Shown here: one piece after another, positions 36,658 through 44,148 of the stretch
How positions within the stretch are numbered: position 1 is the stretch's first letter
Layout of the letters: each line of letters starts with the position of its first letter
NCBI RefSeq assembly: GCF_002410825.1
Contig: NZ_DHOS01000032.1
Coordinates: 47,721-111,720 of the forward strand
Origin: Proteiniphilum sp. UBA5384
Lineage (GTDB): Bacteria > Bacteroidota > Bacteroidia > Bacteroidales > Dysgonomonadaceae
Direction of reading: 5' to 3'
DNA: 64,000 bases
Program-made: the position numbers and the translations under genes
Notes under the pieces: model-generated
The model's database searches: none
What the model was told of the DNA's origin: nothing
Seen by the model: only the letters and a program-made list of their open reading frames with translations

Positions 36658-37233
36658 TTACTTTATAAAATAAATTAAGGAGACAGCCGCTTTTGTGACT
36701 CCGAAATAGTTATATTTTCCTTCGCTCACTTTAGCACCACAATGTTGACATGGATACTTATCATAATGTATTCGGGCATATCCTCCTCCCATGCTCAACT
36801 CTAAATTCCACAGGGGATGTATCAACCATTGATATCCATAACTTACACCTGCCCCATAGAGATAGCCTTCGTAGCGATGATCCTTCAGTTTGGATAATCT
36901 TCCCATCGGGATATCCATGCCACCCACATTAAATTGCATTCCATGAAGGTGTAATCCTACAAAATGTTTCATAAAAGGCTCACAGAACCAATATCTTATT
37001 TCCGGCTGGATCATCAGATGTTTCAATTTCCTATTTTGGGAAAAAGTCCATAAGTTTACCCCCAAAGGAACATCCAAAGTTGTTTTTCCTCCGGTTCTAA
37101 ACTCTGTCCCCACGGCAATGGTGGTGGACGCATCATAAAGGATATTGGTTTTTATCCCAATTGTCTGGGATTTAGAACATATCGAAATCAGTAACGATAT
37201 GATTCCGAAACAAATCCGTAACTTTCTTGACAT
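36658..37233 (-). CDS. DUF3575 outer-membrane-like protein
   Basis: 191 residues with a Sec signal ending near CSKSQ. The mature part has IGIKTNILYDASTTIAVGTEF, PEIRYWFC, HFVGLHLHG and GAGVSYGYQW, the pattern of DUF3575 proteins predicted to form a small beta-barrel, ending in an aromatic-rich strand. It is the first gene of the fimbrial operon. Its role is unknown; co-occurrence with DUF3868 and mfa1 suggests an assembly or outer-membrane function. Confidence 0.82.
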   Translation of the reverse strand: MSRKLRICFGIISLLISICSKSQTIGIKTNILYDASTTIAVGTEFRTGGKTTLDVPLGVNLWTFSQNRKLKHLMIQPEIRYWFCEPFMKHFVGLHLHGMQFNVGGMDIPMGRLSKLKDHRYEGYLYGAGVSYGYQWLIHPLWNLELSMGGGYARIHYDKYPCQHCGAKVSEGKYNYFGVTKAAVSLIYFIK

Positions 37234-37377
37234 ATAACTTCTATTTCGATAAAAAAGCTGTAATTCCTTAATTTCAATCTCTAATCACAAGAGAACCCAC
37301 CGATAACCACGTAAACATTAAGAATATGAATATATCTTCTCATTCTATCAACCATAGCATGCTCCAATAGAGCCACA

Positions 37378-37385
37378 CAAAAGTA
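37378..37385 (-). promoter_or_regulatory. Candidate -7 element of the fimbrial operon
   Basis: Minus-strand TACTTTTG matches TAnnTTTG and lies about 145 bases before the DUF3575 start. No TTG stands 19-21 bases upstream (CGA instead), so the promoter is weak or activator-dependent. No invertible repeats flank it. Confidence 0.4.
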
Positions 37386-37704
37386 TGATTCCATAAGAAT
37401 ATAAGTCGTCCGGTTTTCAGGTTTTCCCCAATTATATTTTTCTATTTAGGGAACAGACAGACTTAAAAAATGGCTTATATAGGAAATAAACAGATGAATA
37501 GTTTTTGTAATTTCGATTATCGAAACAATAATTTAAATTACAGTCTAAATACGAAAAAACAGCAAGCAATAAATGATATTTAGAATATGAATGTGAACGC
37601 TAAAAGAAACCAATCGAAAATAAATAGAATAAATAGATTAATGCAAGAATTTCCCCAAGACTTATGTTATTGCCTTCATGGCTTGTTTGTAAAATATATT
37701 TTTT

Positions 37705-37746
37705 AATCCGGTCCTACGTACAGTATGAAGTATGTAGGACCGGATT
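37705..37746. terminator. Strong hairpin downstream of the rhamnulose aldolase gene
   Basis: Arms of 17 bases (37705-37721 and 37730-37746, core CCGGTCCTAC/GTAGGACCGG) with one G-T-type mismatch and an eight-base loop. On the plus strand it is followed by TTTT. On the minus strand, which carries the aldolase transcript, it is followed by AAAAAATATATTTT rather than a U-run. It probably ends or protects the aldolase mRNA. Confidence 0.6.
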
Positions 37747-37776
37747 TTCCATGTAATAATATTTCTTAGTCCCCAC

Positions 37777-39075
37777 TCATTTTACATTAAATGCAATTCT
37801 TAATTCATCGATCTCCTTGTCACCTATAGGTTGCAGAGATCCAATTGAAGCGGCCATCACCAGAGAGTTCGCTGAGAATTCAGCCACTTCCAGGTAATCG
37901 AAAGTATTCAATAATTTATCACCGGTGACAAAAACACTGTCGTTCTCCACCAGGATAACCCGGTTATTGTTGAACATTTTTGCCACGCTGTCCACATCAT
38001 TATAAATGAGCCCGAATGGTATGGAGGGGACGTCCTGCAGGAAAATCCAACTTTCGGGGATAGTGCGTACATCAAATCTTGATCCACTCACCGCATGCGC
38101 CATCAAGTTTATGGGCTGAGTGCAGATGATAGAGTTGATATGCGGGTTCAACTGATAAATACGTTGATGCAGGGCAACCGACCGGCTGGGTGTTTTCCCC
38201 GCTTCGGCCATGCCATTCTTTACCTGCACAATATCCCCGGGCACAATATCCCATCTTGCCACATTACGGGGGGTAATGAGAAAATCATTGCCCTTCCAGC
38301 GTACCGATACCGTACCGTATGTTGATATCATCAAACCCTGATCACAAGCACGGCGGATAATGTTCACCATTTCGGTGCGGATTGCCCGCTCCTCAGAAGG
38401 ATGCTCGATATCCATAAAACCAGGAATATTGGTTGGCAGGTGATTTACATATTGGGATACCTGTTCATCACTCAGATAAATTACCTGCCCCAGCCTTTTG
38501 GCATTCACGATGGTACGGCAGCAAAACTCCAGCGTTTCAAACCGTTGATAGGCGTCCATCATGTCTGTTCCACCCAATACCACTCCATGATTTTCCATAA
38601 TCACCGCTTTATAACGGTTATCCTTGAATTCAAAAGCAATCTTCTCGCCCAGGTCTTCACTTCCCGGGGTACCATAAGGCGCAAAACCGATATCACCGCA
38701 AATATTATGTGCTTGGGGGACAATTTTGGTATCCGGTACAATGCCGGCGATGCTGAAAGCGACGAGTGCCGGCGGATGTGCATGGATAATGGCCGTTATC
38801 TCCGGTCTGGATTCATAAATAGCCTTATGAAAGGGGAGTTCCGAAGAAGGTTTGTGCAACCCGAGAACGGTTCCGTCCCTTTTCACCTGCATAATGTCTT
38901 TGGTAGTGAGCGAACCTTTGTCCACTCCCGAAGGGGTGATCCAGATATCACCGTTCTTATCCCTAATAGAGACATTTCCTCCCGAAGTAGTGGTCATCCC
39001 TCTACTATATATTCTTCCGATGATCACATTGATTTGTTCTACCGGATGCATCAAATTGACATCTAATTGTTTCAT
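37777..39075 (-). CDS. Duplicated class II aldolase, probable rhamnulose-1-phosphate aldolase
   Basis: The start at 39075 (MKQLDVNLMHP) is chosen; 432 residues. It holds two class II aldolase/adducin domains in tandem. The N-terminal copy (about 10-205) keeps the residues known from fuculose-1-phosphate aldolase: E79 (SSELPFH), H98 and H100 (IIHAHP), H163 (ENHG). In the C-terminal copy (about 228-425) the equivalent positions are V300, C318, Q320 and D379, so it cannot bind zinc in the same way. It lies divergent from rhaB-rhaA-rhaT, and no other aldolase is in that locus, so it probably cleaves L-rhamnulose-1-P to DHAP and L-lactaldehyde. Canonical RhaD is single-domain, about 275 residues. 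Confidence 0.8.
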   Translation of the reverse strand: MKQLDVNLMHPVEQINVIIGRIYSRGMTTTSGGNVSIRDKNGDIWITPSGVDKGSLTTKDIMQVKRDGTVLGLHKPSSELPFHKAIYESRPEITAIIHAHPPALVAFSIAGIVPDTKIVPQAHNICGDIGFAPYGTPGSEDLGEKIAFEFKDNRYKAVIMENHGVVLGGTDMMDAYQRFETLEFCCRTIVNAKRLGQVIYLSDEQVSQYVNHLPTNIPGFMDIEHPSEERAIRTEMVNIIRRACDQGLMISTYGTVSVRWKGNDFLITPRNVARWDIVPGDIVQVKNGMAEAGKTPSRSVALHQRIYQLNPHINSIICTQPINLMAHAVSGSRFDVRTIPESWIFLQDVPSIPFGLIYNDVDSVAKMFNNNRVILVENDSVFVTGDKLLNTFDYLEVAEFSANSLVMAASIGSLQPIGDKEIDELRIAFNVK

Positions 39076-39085
39076 ATATCTTATA

Positions 39086-39107
39086 ATCAAAAGTCAAAAA
39101 CCAAGAT
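39086..39107 (-). repeat. Degenerate 7-bp tandem repeat in the aldolase leader
   Basis: Minus-strand heptads TCTTGGT, TTTTGAC, TTTTGAT, ending ten bases before the ATG at 39075. It is the weakest of the four arrays, but phase and orientation agree with the others. Confidence 0.65.
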
Positions 39108-39141
39108 TTTTTAAGTTAATAATTAAAAGTGAAAATCCTGA

Positions 39142-39149
39142 CAAATATA
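39142..39149 (-). promoter_or_regulatory. Candidate -7 element for the aldolase gene
   Basis: Minus-strand TATATTTG, about 65 bases before the ATG at 39075. A TTG lies 24 bases upstream, longer than the usual 19-21, so the match is partial. It forms a divergent pair with the rhaB promoter. Confidence 0.45.
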
Positions 39150-39262
39150 TCGCATTCAGCTCTTCCGTTCATTCAATAATTGATTTTTCTTCTATTATTT
39201 TTGGCATAAAAAAAATGCGTGATGCATTATCAAAAAACACAGTCATAAAATCATTTATCTGA

Positions 39263-39298
39263 TTGTATATATTCAATTTATCGTGTACGTTTGCAAAC
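39263..39298 (+). promoter_or_regulatory. Promoter of the rhamnose operon with overlapping palindrome
   Basis: TTG at 39263-39265, a 20-base spacer and TACGTTTG at 39286-39293, a full consensus match. The -7 element overlaps a perfect 10-bp palindrome, GTTTGCAAAC (39289-39298), which could be an operator. The leader to the rhaB ATG at 39331 is only about 30 bases. Confidence 0.75.
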
Positions 39299-39330
39299 AA
39301 TCTAAAAAAAAAATCGAATCTAACCTCATC

Positions 39331-40815
39331 ATGAGCGTAAATAATTCAATATCATTCTTGGCTATCGATTTAGGCGCCAGCAGCGGTAGAGCCATACTGG
39401 GAACCATGCAGGACGACAAGTTGGAGTTGAAGGAAATAAGCCGCTTTCCCAATCCGATCATTGAAATAAACGGTCGTTTATATTGGGATTTGTTTCATTT
39501 GTACAATCAAATAATAGAGGCATTGCGGGAAGTTAAATCACATAAGTTACCTGTCAAATCGCTGGGTATTGATACATGGGGGGTAGACTTCGTTTGCTTC
39601 GGGAAGGACGGTGAGCCGTTGCGTATGCCTTATAGTTATAGGGATCCCCACACAATGGATGCTCCGACACATTTTTTCACCAAGATTCCCAGGGAAGAGG
39701 CATATAAAAAAACAGGAATTCAGATCATGAACTTCAACACGTTGTTCCAATTGGATACCCTGCTAAGAGATAATTCACCTATCTACCCCATAATCAATAA
39801 GATATTATTTATGCCGGATGCGCTTTCTTATTTATTGACAGGAGAAATGGTCACTGAATATACGATCGCCTCCACGGCACAAATGCTCAATCCTTACACA
39901 AAACAGTTCGAAGAGTCATTCCTCAAAGCCTTGCAACTGAATAGTAATCACTTTGGCATGCAAGTATTTCCGGGATACAAAATAGGGAATATATCTTCTT
40001 CCGTACAGCGCCTTACAGGATTACAGGATTTATCCGTCGTTGCCGTAGCCGGTCACGATACCGCCTCGGCAGTTCTGGCTACACCGGCAAGAAATGAAAA
40101 CTTCGCTTATCTAAGTTCGGGAACATGGTCGCTGATGGGGATAGAATCGGAAGAGCCTGTCATCAACGAAGAGACTTTTGCATTGAATTTCACCAATGAA
40201 GGGGGAGCGGACGGATCAATCCGCCTGTTAAAAAATATCTGTGGAATGTGGTTGATTGAGCAATGTAAAAAGGAATGGGAAGATAAACAAACCGTGAGGT
40301 ATGAGGAGATAATGGCTGCAGCAAAACAATCAACACCATTTCAATGTTTTATCAATCCCGACTCACCCTGCTTTGCAGCTCCCCGCTCTATGACCACCGC
40401 CATACAGACTTATTGTAAAGATACAAACCAGCCTATTCCTCAAACAATGGGAGAAATAGCCCGTTGCATTTACGAAAGTCTGGCTTTCCGTTATAGACAG
40501 GTTTTAGCAAATCTGCAAGAATTGGCCACATTCCCTATCGATACTGTACATATTATTGGAGGAGGCGCCCAAAACAAACTACTCAACGCCTTTACGGCAA
40601 ATGCTATCGGCATGCCGGTAGTAGCAGGACCGTCGGAAGCTACGGCGATGGGAAATATTTTACTGCAGGCTAAAGCCGCCGGCATAGTCCACAATAAACA
40701 AGAGATGCGCCAAATCGTACGGAATTCTGTTGATCTTGACATATTCGAGCCCGAAGATAGAGTACTATGGAATAATCACTACAATGATTACTTAAGTGTT
40801 TACAGGGAAATATAG
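39331..40815 (+). CDS. rhaB: L-rhamnulokinase
   Basis: The start at 39331 (MSVNNSISFLAIDLG) is chosen because the promoter ends at 39293 and the phosphate-1 motif AIDLGASSGRA follows at once; the frame extends to 39283. 494 residues, FGGY carbohydrate kinase family, close to E. coli RhaB (489). Motifs seen: LGIDTWGVDFV, PYSYRDPHT, VAGHDTASAV, YLSSGTWSLMG, and IIGGGAQNKLLNAFTANA for the second ATP domain. It phosphorylates L-rhamnulose at C1. The next gene, L-rhamnose isomerase, confirms the assignment over fuculokinase. Confidence 0.92.
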   Translation: MSVNNSISFLAIDLGASSGRAILGTMQDDKLELKEISRFPNPIIEINGRLYWDLFHLYNQIIEALREVKSHKLPVKSLGIDTWGVDFVCFGKDGEPLRMPYSYRDPHTMDAPTHFFTKIPREEAYKKTGIQIMNFNTLFQLDTLLRDNSPIYPIINKILFMPDALSYLLTGEMVTEYTIASTAQMLNPYTKQFEESFLKALQLNSNHFGMQVFPGYKIGNISSSVQRLTGLQDLSVVAVAGHDTASAVLATPARNENFAYLSSGTWSLMGIESEEPVINEETFALNFTNEGGADGSIRLLKNICGMWLIEQCKKEWEDKQTVRYEEIMAAAKQSTPFQCFINPDSPCFAAPRSMTTAIQTYCKDTNQPIPQTMGEIARCIYESLAFRYRQVLANLQELATFPIDTVHIIGGGAQNKLLNAFTANAIGMPVVAGPSEATAMGNILLQAKAAGIVHNKQEMRQIVRNSVDLDIFEPEDRVLWNNHYNDYLSVYREI

Positions 40816-40823
40816 ATGATTCG

Positions 40824-40840
40824 GTGATGTGATGATGATT
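40824..40840 (+). repeat. GATGTGATGAT-type leader repeat upstream of rhaA
   Basis: GTGATGTGATGATGATT lies between the rhaB stop and the rhaA ATG, about 24 bases before the latter. The same core and orientation are seen in the leaders of E1 and transaldolase. Confidence 0.4.
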
Positions 40841-40863
40841 GAATGTAAAAATAAAATAATCGT

Positions 40864-42129
40864 ATGAAAGAAGAACAATTGAAAAAAGCGTATGAAGATG
40901 CAAAAGCACAATATGCATCCTTAGGAGTAGATGTGGAGCAAGCCATGGAGAAACTGGACAATCTCTCCATATCCATCCATTGTTGGCAAGCAGATGATGT
41001 TTTGGGATTTGAAAATCCGGGCGGCGGGCTTTCCGGCGGTATTCAAACAACCGGCAACTATCCCGGAAGAGCCAGGACAATAGAGGAGTTACGAAACGAT
41101 CTGGAGAAGGTGGTCTCATTAGTTCCCGGCACACACAGGATAAGCCTCCATGCCATTTATGGCGATTTTGGAGGTGAGTTCGTGGATCGCGACCGGATTG
41201 AACCGAAACATTTCCAATCATGGATCGACTGGGCAAAGAAAGTAGGTGTGAAACTCGATTTCAATTCAACCTTCTTCTCCCATCCTAAAAGTGAAAGCGG
41301 ATATACCATGTCGCATTTCGACCCCGAGATCAGGGAATTCTGGAAAGAACACCTCCGCCGTTGTCGACGCATTGCCGCAGAGATGGGACGCCAACAAGGG
41401 GATCCTTGTGTCCATAACATCTGGCTCCCCGACGGAGAGAAGGATAAAACCGTTTCCCGCTTCGCCCACAGGCAACTCTTAAAAGAAGCCCTCGATGACG
41501 TTCTTTCTGAAAAGATCAGTACCGATTATCTAAAAGATTGTATGGAATGCAAGCTATTCGGTATCGGCAGCGAGAGTTATGTGGTGGGATCACATGAATT
41601 TTACATGGGATACACAGTAAAAAACAATATGATGCTGACTCTCGACGCAGGACATTTCCACCCAACCGAGGTAATTTCTGACAAAATCTCTGCCATATTG
41701 AATTTTGTTCCGGAACTGAATCTGCATGTGAGTCGCCCGGAACGCTGGGACAGTGATCATGTGGTAATCCTGACCGATGAGCTAATGGCTCTCTCTCAGG
41801 AAATTATCCGCTCCGGACAAGCCGACCGTGTGCATGTCGGTCTTGATTATTTTGATGCGGCCATCAATCGTCTGGGTGCTTATGTAGTAGGTATCCGCTC
41901 CACACAAAAAGCCATGCTGCAAGCGTTTCTCGAACCGACTGAAAAGCTGAGGGAATTCGAGAAGCAGGATAAGAATTTCCAACGGATGGCTTATCTGGAA
42001 GAATTGAAATCGATGCCTTGGAATACTGTTTACAACTACTATTGCCTGCAGAAGAAAAGGCCTATCGGTGACGCATATATCAATGATATCCAGGAGTATG
42101 AAGACAGGGTAACCTCTAAACGAGTCTAA
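40864..42129 (+). CDS. rhaA: L-rhamnose isomerase
   Basis: 421 residues; E. coli RhaA is 419. Family motifs are visible along the length: SIHCWQADDVLGFE, GIQTTGNYPG, HAIYGDFGG, KLDFNSTFFSHPKS, HNIWLPDGEKD, GSHEFYMGYTVK, LTLDAGHFHPTE and SRPERWDSDHV, the last three supplying metal ligands. It interconverts L-rhamnose and L-rhamnulose in the cytoplasm. It is the second gene of the rhamnose operon, 48 bases after rhaB and three bases before rhaT. Confidence 0.96.
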   Translation: MKEEQLKKAYEDAKAQYASLGVDVEQAMEKLDNLSISIHCWQADDVLGFENPGGGLSGGIQTTGNYPGRARTIEELRNDLEKVVSLVPGTHRISLHAIYGDFGGEFVDRDRIEPKHFQSWIDWAKKVGVKLDFNSTFFSHPKSESGYTMSHFDPEIREFWKEHLRRCRRIAAEMGRQQGDPCVHNIWLPDGEKDKTVSRFAHRQLLKEALDDVLSEKISTDYLKDCMECKLFGIGSESYVVGSHEFYMGYTVKNNMMLTLDAGHFHPTEVISDKISAILNFVPELNLHVSRPERWDSDHVVILTDELMALSQEIIRSGQADRVHVGLDYFDAAINRLGAYVVGIRSTQKAMLQAFLEPTEKLREFEKQDKNFQRMAYLEELKSMPWNTVYNYYCLQKKRPIGDAYINDIQEYEDRVTSKRV

Positions 42130-42132
42130 ACG

Positions 42133-43161
42133 ATGAATACAATTCTGGGGTTAATCATTATTGCTGTGGGAAGTATGGGCCAATCAAGCTCATACGTCCC
42201 CATCAATAAAATAAAGGAATGGTCGTGGGAAAACTTCTGGCTGATGCAGGGAGTTTTCGCATGGCTGATCTTCCCTCTTTTGGGGGCAGTCATGGCCAAT
42301 AATCCTTCCGATTTAATCGGAATTTATACCGCCAACGCCTCTGCCTCATGGCAAGCTATAGGTTACGGAATACTTTGGGGTGTAGGAGGATTGACTTTTG
42401 GATTGAGTATGCGTTTTTTGGGCATTGCTCTCGGTCAATCAGTAGCTTTGGGAACCTGTGCCGCTTTCGGTACAATTATTCCTGCGATGCTTACCGGTAC
42501 GGATCTTTTCTCGCCCAAAGGATTGGTTTTATTGTTAGCCGTTGCCGTCACCCTGGCAGGTATCGCATTGGTTGGGTATGCCGGAAGCCTTCGTTCGAAA
42601 AATATGTCCGAAGAAGAAAGAAAAAAAGCAATCAAGGATTTTGCACTCAAGAAAGGACTTCTCATCGCGTTGTTTGCAGGCGTAATGAGTGCCTGTTTCA
42701 ATCTGGGATTGAGTGCAGGAGCACCGGTAAAGGAAGCATCCATTGCAGCAGGAGCAAAAGGACTATTTGCACAGAATCCCGTCACGCTGCTGGTCACCAT
42801 TGGCGGATTTATAACCAATCTGGTTTATTGCCTCTATATGAACCGGAAAAATAAAACCGGTGGTGAGATAAAACGTTCATCGCGACCTGTTTTAATAAAT
42901 AATCTTCTGTTTTGTGCACTGGCAGGACTTCTCTGGTACACCCAGTTCTTCGGATTGGGTATGGGACAGAGCTTCTTTGAACCGGGCAGCGTGATGATGG
43001 CATTTTCATGGAGTATACTGATGTCACTGAATGTAGTTTTCAGCAACGTATGGGGTATTATCCTGAAAGAATGGAAAGGTGCAGGAAGAAAAGCAGTCTT
43101 CTTCCTGGTCATCGGTATGGCGGTATTGATATTCTCTTTGGTGATACCTAATATGTTTTAG
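42133..43161 (+). CDS. rhaT: L-rhamnose/proton symporter
   Basis: 342 residues with about ten hydrophobic helices; E. coli RhaT is 344. Motifs seen: GSMGQSSSYVPINKIKEWSWE, FGLSMRFLGIALGQSVALG, GVMSACFNLGLSAG, and LLWYTQFFGLGMGQSFFEPG. It imports L-rhamnose across the inner membrane. It follows rhaA by three bases, so the two are coupled. Its presence shows that free rhamnose reaches the periplasm, as expected if the alpha-rhamnosidases encoded downstream are periplasmic or surface enzymes. Confidence 0.94.
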   Translation: MNTILGLIIIAVGSMGQSSSYVPINKIKEWSWENFWLMQGVFAWLIFPLLGAVMANNPSDLIGIYTANASASWQAIGYGILWGVGGLTFGLSMRFLGIALGQSVALGTCAAFGTIIPAMLTGTDLFSPKGLVLLLAVAVTLAGIALVGYAGSLRSKNMSEEERKKAIKDFALKKGLLIALFAGVMSACFNLGLSAGAPVKEASIAAGAKGLFAQNPVTLLVTIGGFITNLVYCLYMNRKNKTGGEIKRSSRPVLINNLLFCALAGLLWYTQFFGLGMGQSFFEPGSVMMAFSWSILMSLNVVFSNVWGIILKEWKGAGRKAVFFLVIGMAVLIFSLVIPNMF

Positions 43162-43227
43162 CTTATAGATTTTTTTTTTATCTTTCGACCACAATAGAAA
43201 TAAAAGGCAAATCTAAACGGAGAAAAC

Positions 43228-44136
43228 ATGAGATACAATGATTTCGGCATTGATTTTAAATACCTTTTGGTCAATGAAAGGGATAAAAAATTCGGATTGA
43301 CTGTCAGCACAGTGGGTTTTCAACCCATAACGCCTAATATGGTCTATCCTTCCACCGATCATCCTAAAAGTTACTACTTCACTCCCAATAGCGGGAGAGT
43401 ATTATCAGAATATCAGATCGTATATATCAGTAAAGGAAAAGGCGTCTTCTCCTCCGATGCCACTAAAAAGACGAATATTGCCAAAGGGCAGGTCATTTTC
43501 CTTTTCCCGGGCCAGTGGCATACCTATTGCCCGTTGAAAGAAACCGGGTGGAACGAATATTATATCGGCCTTGAAGGAAAAATCATTGATGATATTGTAG
43601 AGAATGGGTTCATATCTCCGGAGAATCAAATCCTGAATGTAGGTGTGAACGAAGATCTTGTGAACCTGTTTTCTACAGCCATCAAAGTAGCGAAAGAGGA
43701 TAAAACGGCAGCCCAGCAGAATCTGGCAGGGATTGTGTTTAATATCTTAGGAACCATTCTCTCGCTGGCACAAAACAGAAATTTCGAATCGAAGGAATCT
43801 GCACAAAAAATTGAACGGGCAAAAGTCATTATGATCGAAAATATTCATAAAGATATTGACATCCAAGGTATCGCCACGAATTTGGGAATCAGCTACTCTT
43901 TATTCAGGAAATCATTCAAAGAGTATACCGGTTATGCCCCCTCACAATATTTTCAAGAGTTGAAATTAAGAAAAGCGAAAGAATTACTGGCTGAAACCAA
44001 TTATTCAATAAAGGAGATATCTTACGAGTTGAATTTTAGTTCCTATGAATACTTTTTATCATTTTTCAAAAAAAGAGTCGGAGTCACCCCTATGGAATAC
44101 AGAAATGCGGGAAGGGTAAAATATAACAACAGCTAA
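43228..44136 (+). CDS. AraC-family regulator, probable rhamnose activator
   Basis: 302 residues. The N-terminal cupin-like effector domain (about 1-165; GKGVFSSDATKKTNIAKGQVIFLFPGQWH) is followed by a double HTH at the C-terminus (about 205-295; IATNLGISYSLFRKSFKEYTG, ELNFSSYEYFLSFFKKRVG). It lies between rhaT and the GH78 gene and in the same direction, and its position matches rhamnose-locus activators such as RhaR of Bacteroides thetaiotaomicron. Rhamnose or rhamnulose as effector is inferred. A poly-T stretch precedes its leader. Confidence 0.85.
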   Translation: MRYNDFGIDFKYLLVNERDKKFGLTVSTVGFQPITPNMVYPSTDHPKSYYFTPNSGRVLSEYQIVYISKGKGVFSSDATKKTNIAKGQVIFLFPGQWHTYCPLKETGWNEYYIGLEGKIIDDIVENGFISPENQILNVGVNEDLVNLFSTAIKVAKEDKTAAQQNLAGIVFNILGTILSLAQNRNFESKESAQKIERAKVIMIENIHKDIDIQGIATNLGISYSLFRKSFKEYTGYAPSQYFQELKLRKAKELLAETNYSIKEISYELNFSSYEYFLSFFKKRVGVTPMEYRNAGRVKYNNS

Positions 44137-44148
44137 CATCAGTCATAC

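Larger units (their letters stand above)
37234..37776. other. 543-base intergenic region, fimbrial operon leader side
   Basis: No gene is supported here. It is AT-rich and holds one -7-like element for the fimbrial operon (37378-37385) and a strong hairpin near the other end (37705-37746). Nothing else of clear structure was seen between 37390 and 37700. Confidence 0.6.

Noticed and set aside
37234..37776. Fimbrial promoter region checked for an invertible phase-variation switch
   Set aside because: No pair of inverted repeats flanking the -7 element and no recombinase gene were seen.
40670..41236. Minus-strand frame of 188 codons across the rhaB-rhaA junction
   Set aside because: Overlaps two conserved enzymes on the other strand and encodes no recognisable domain.
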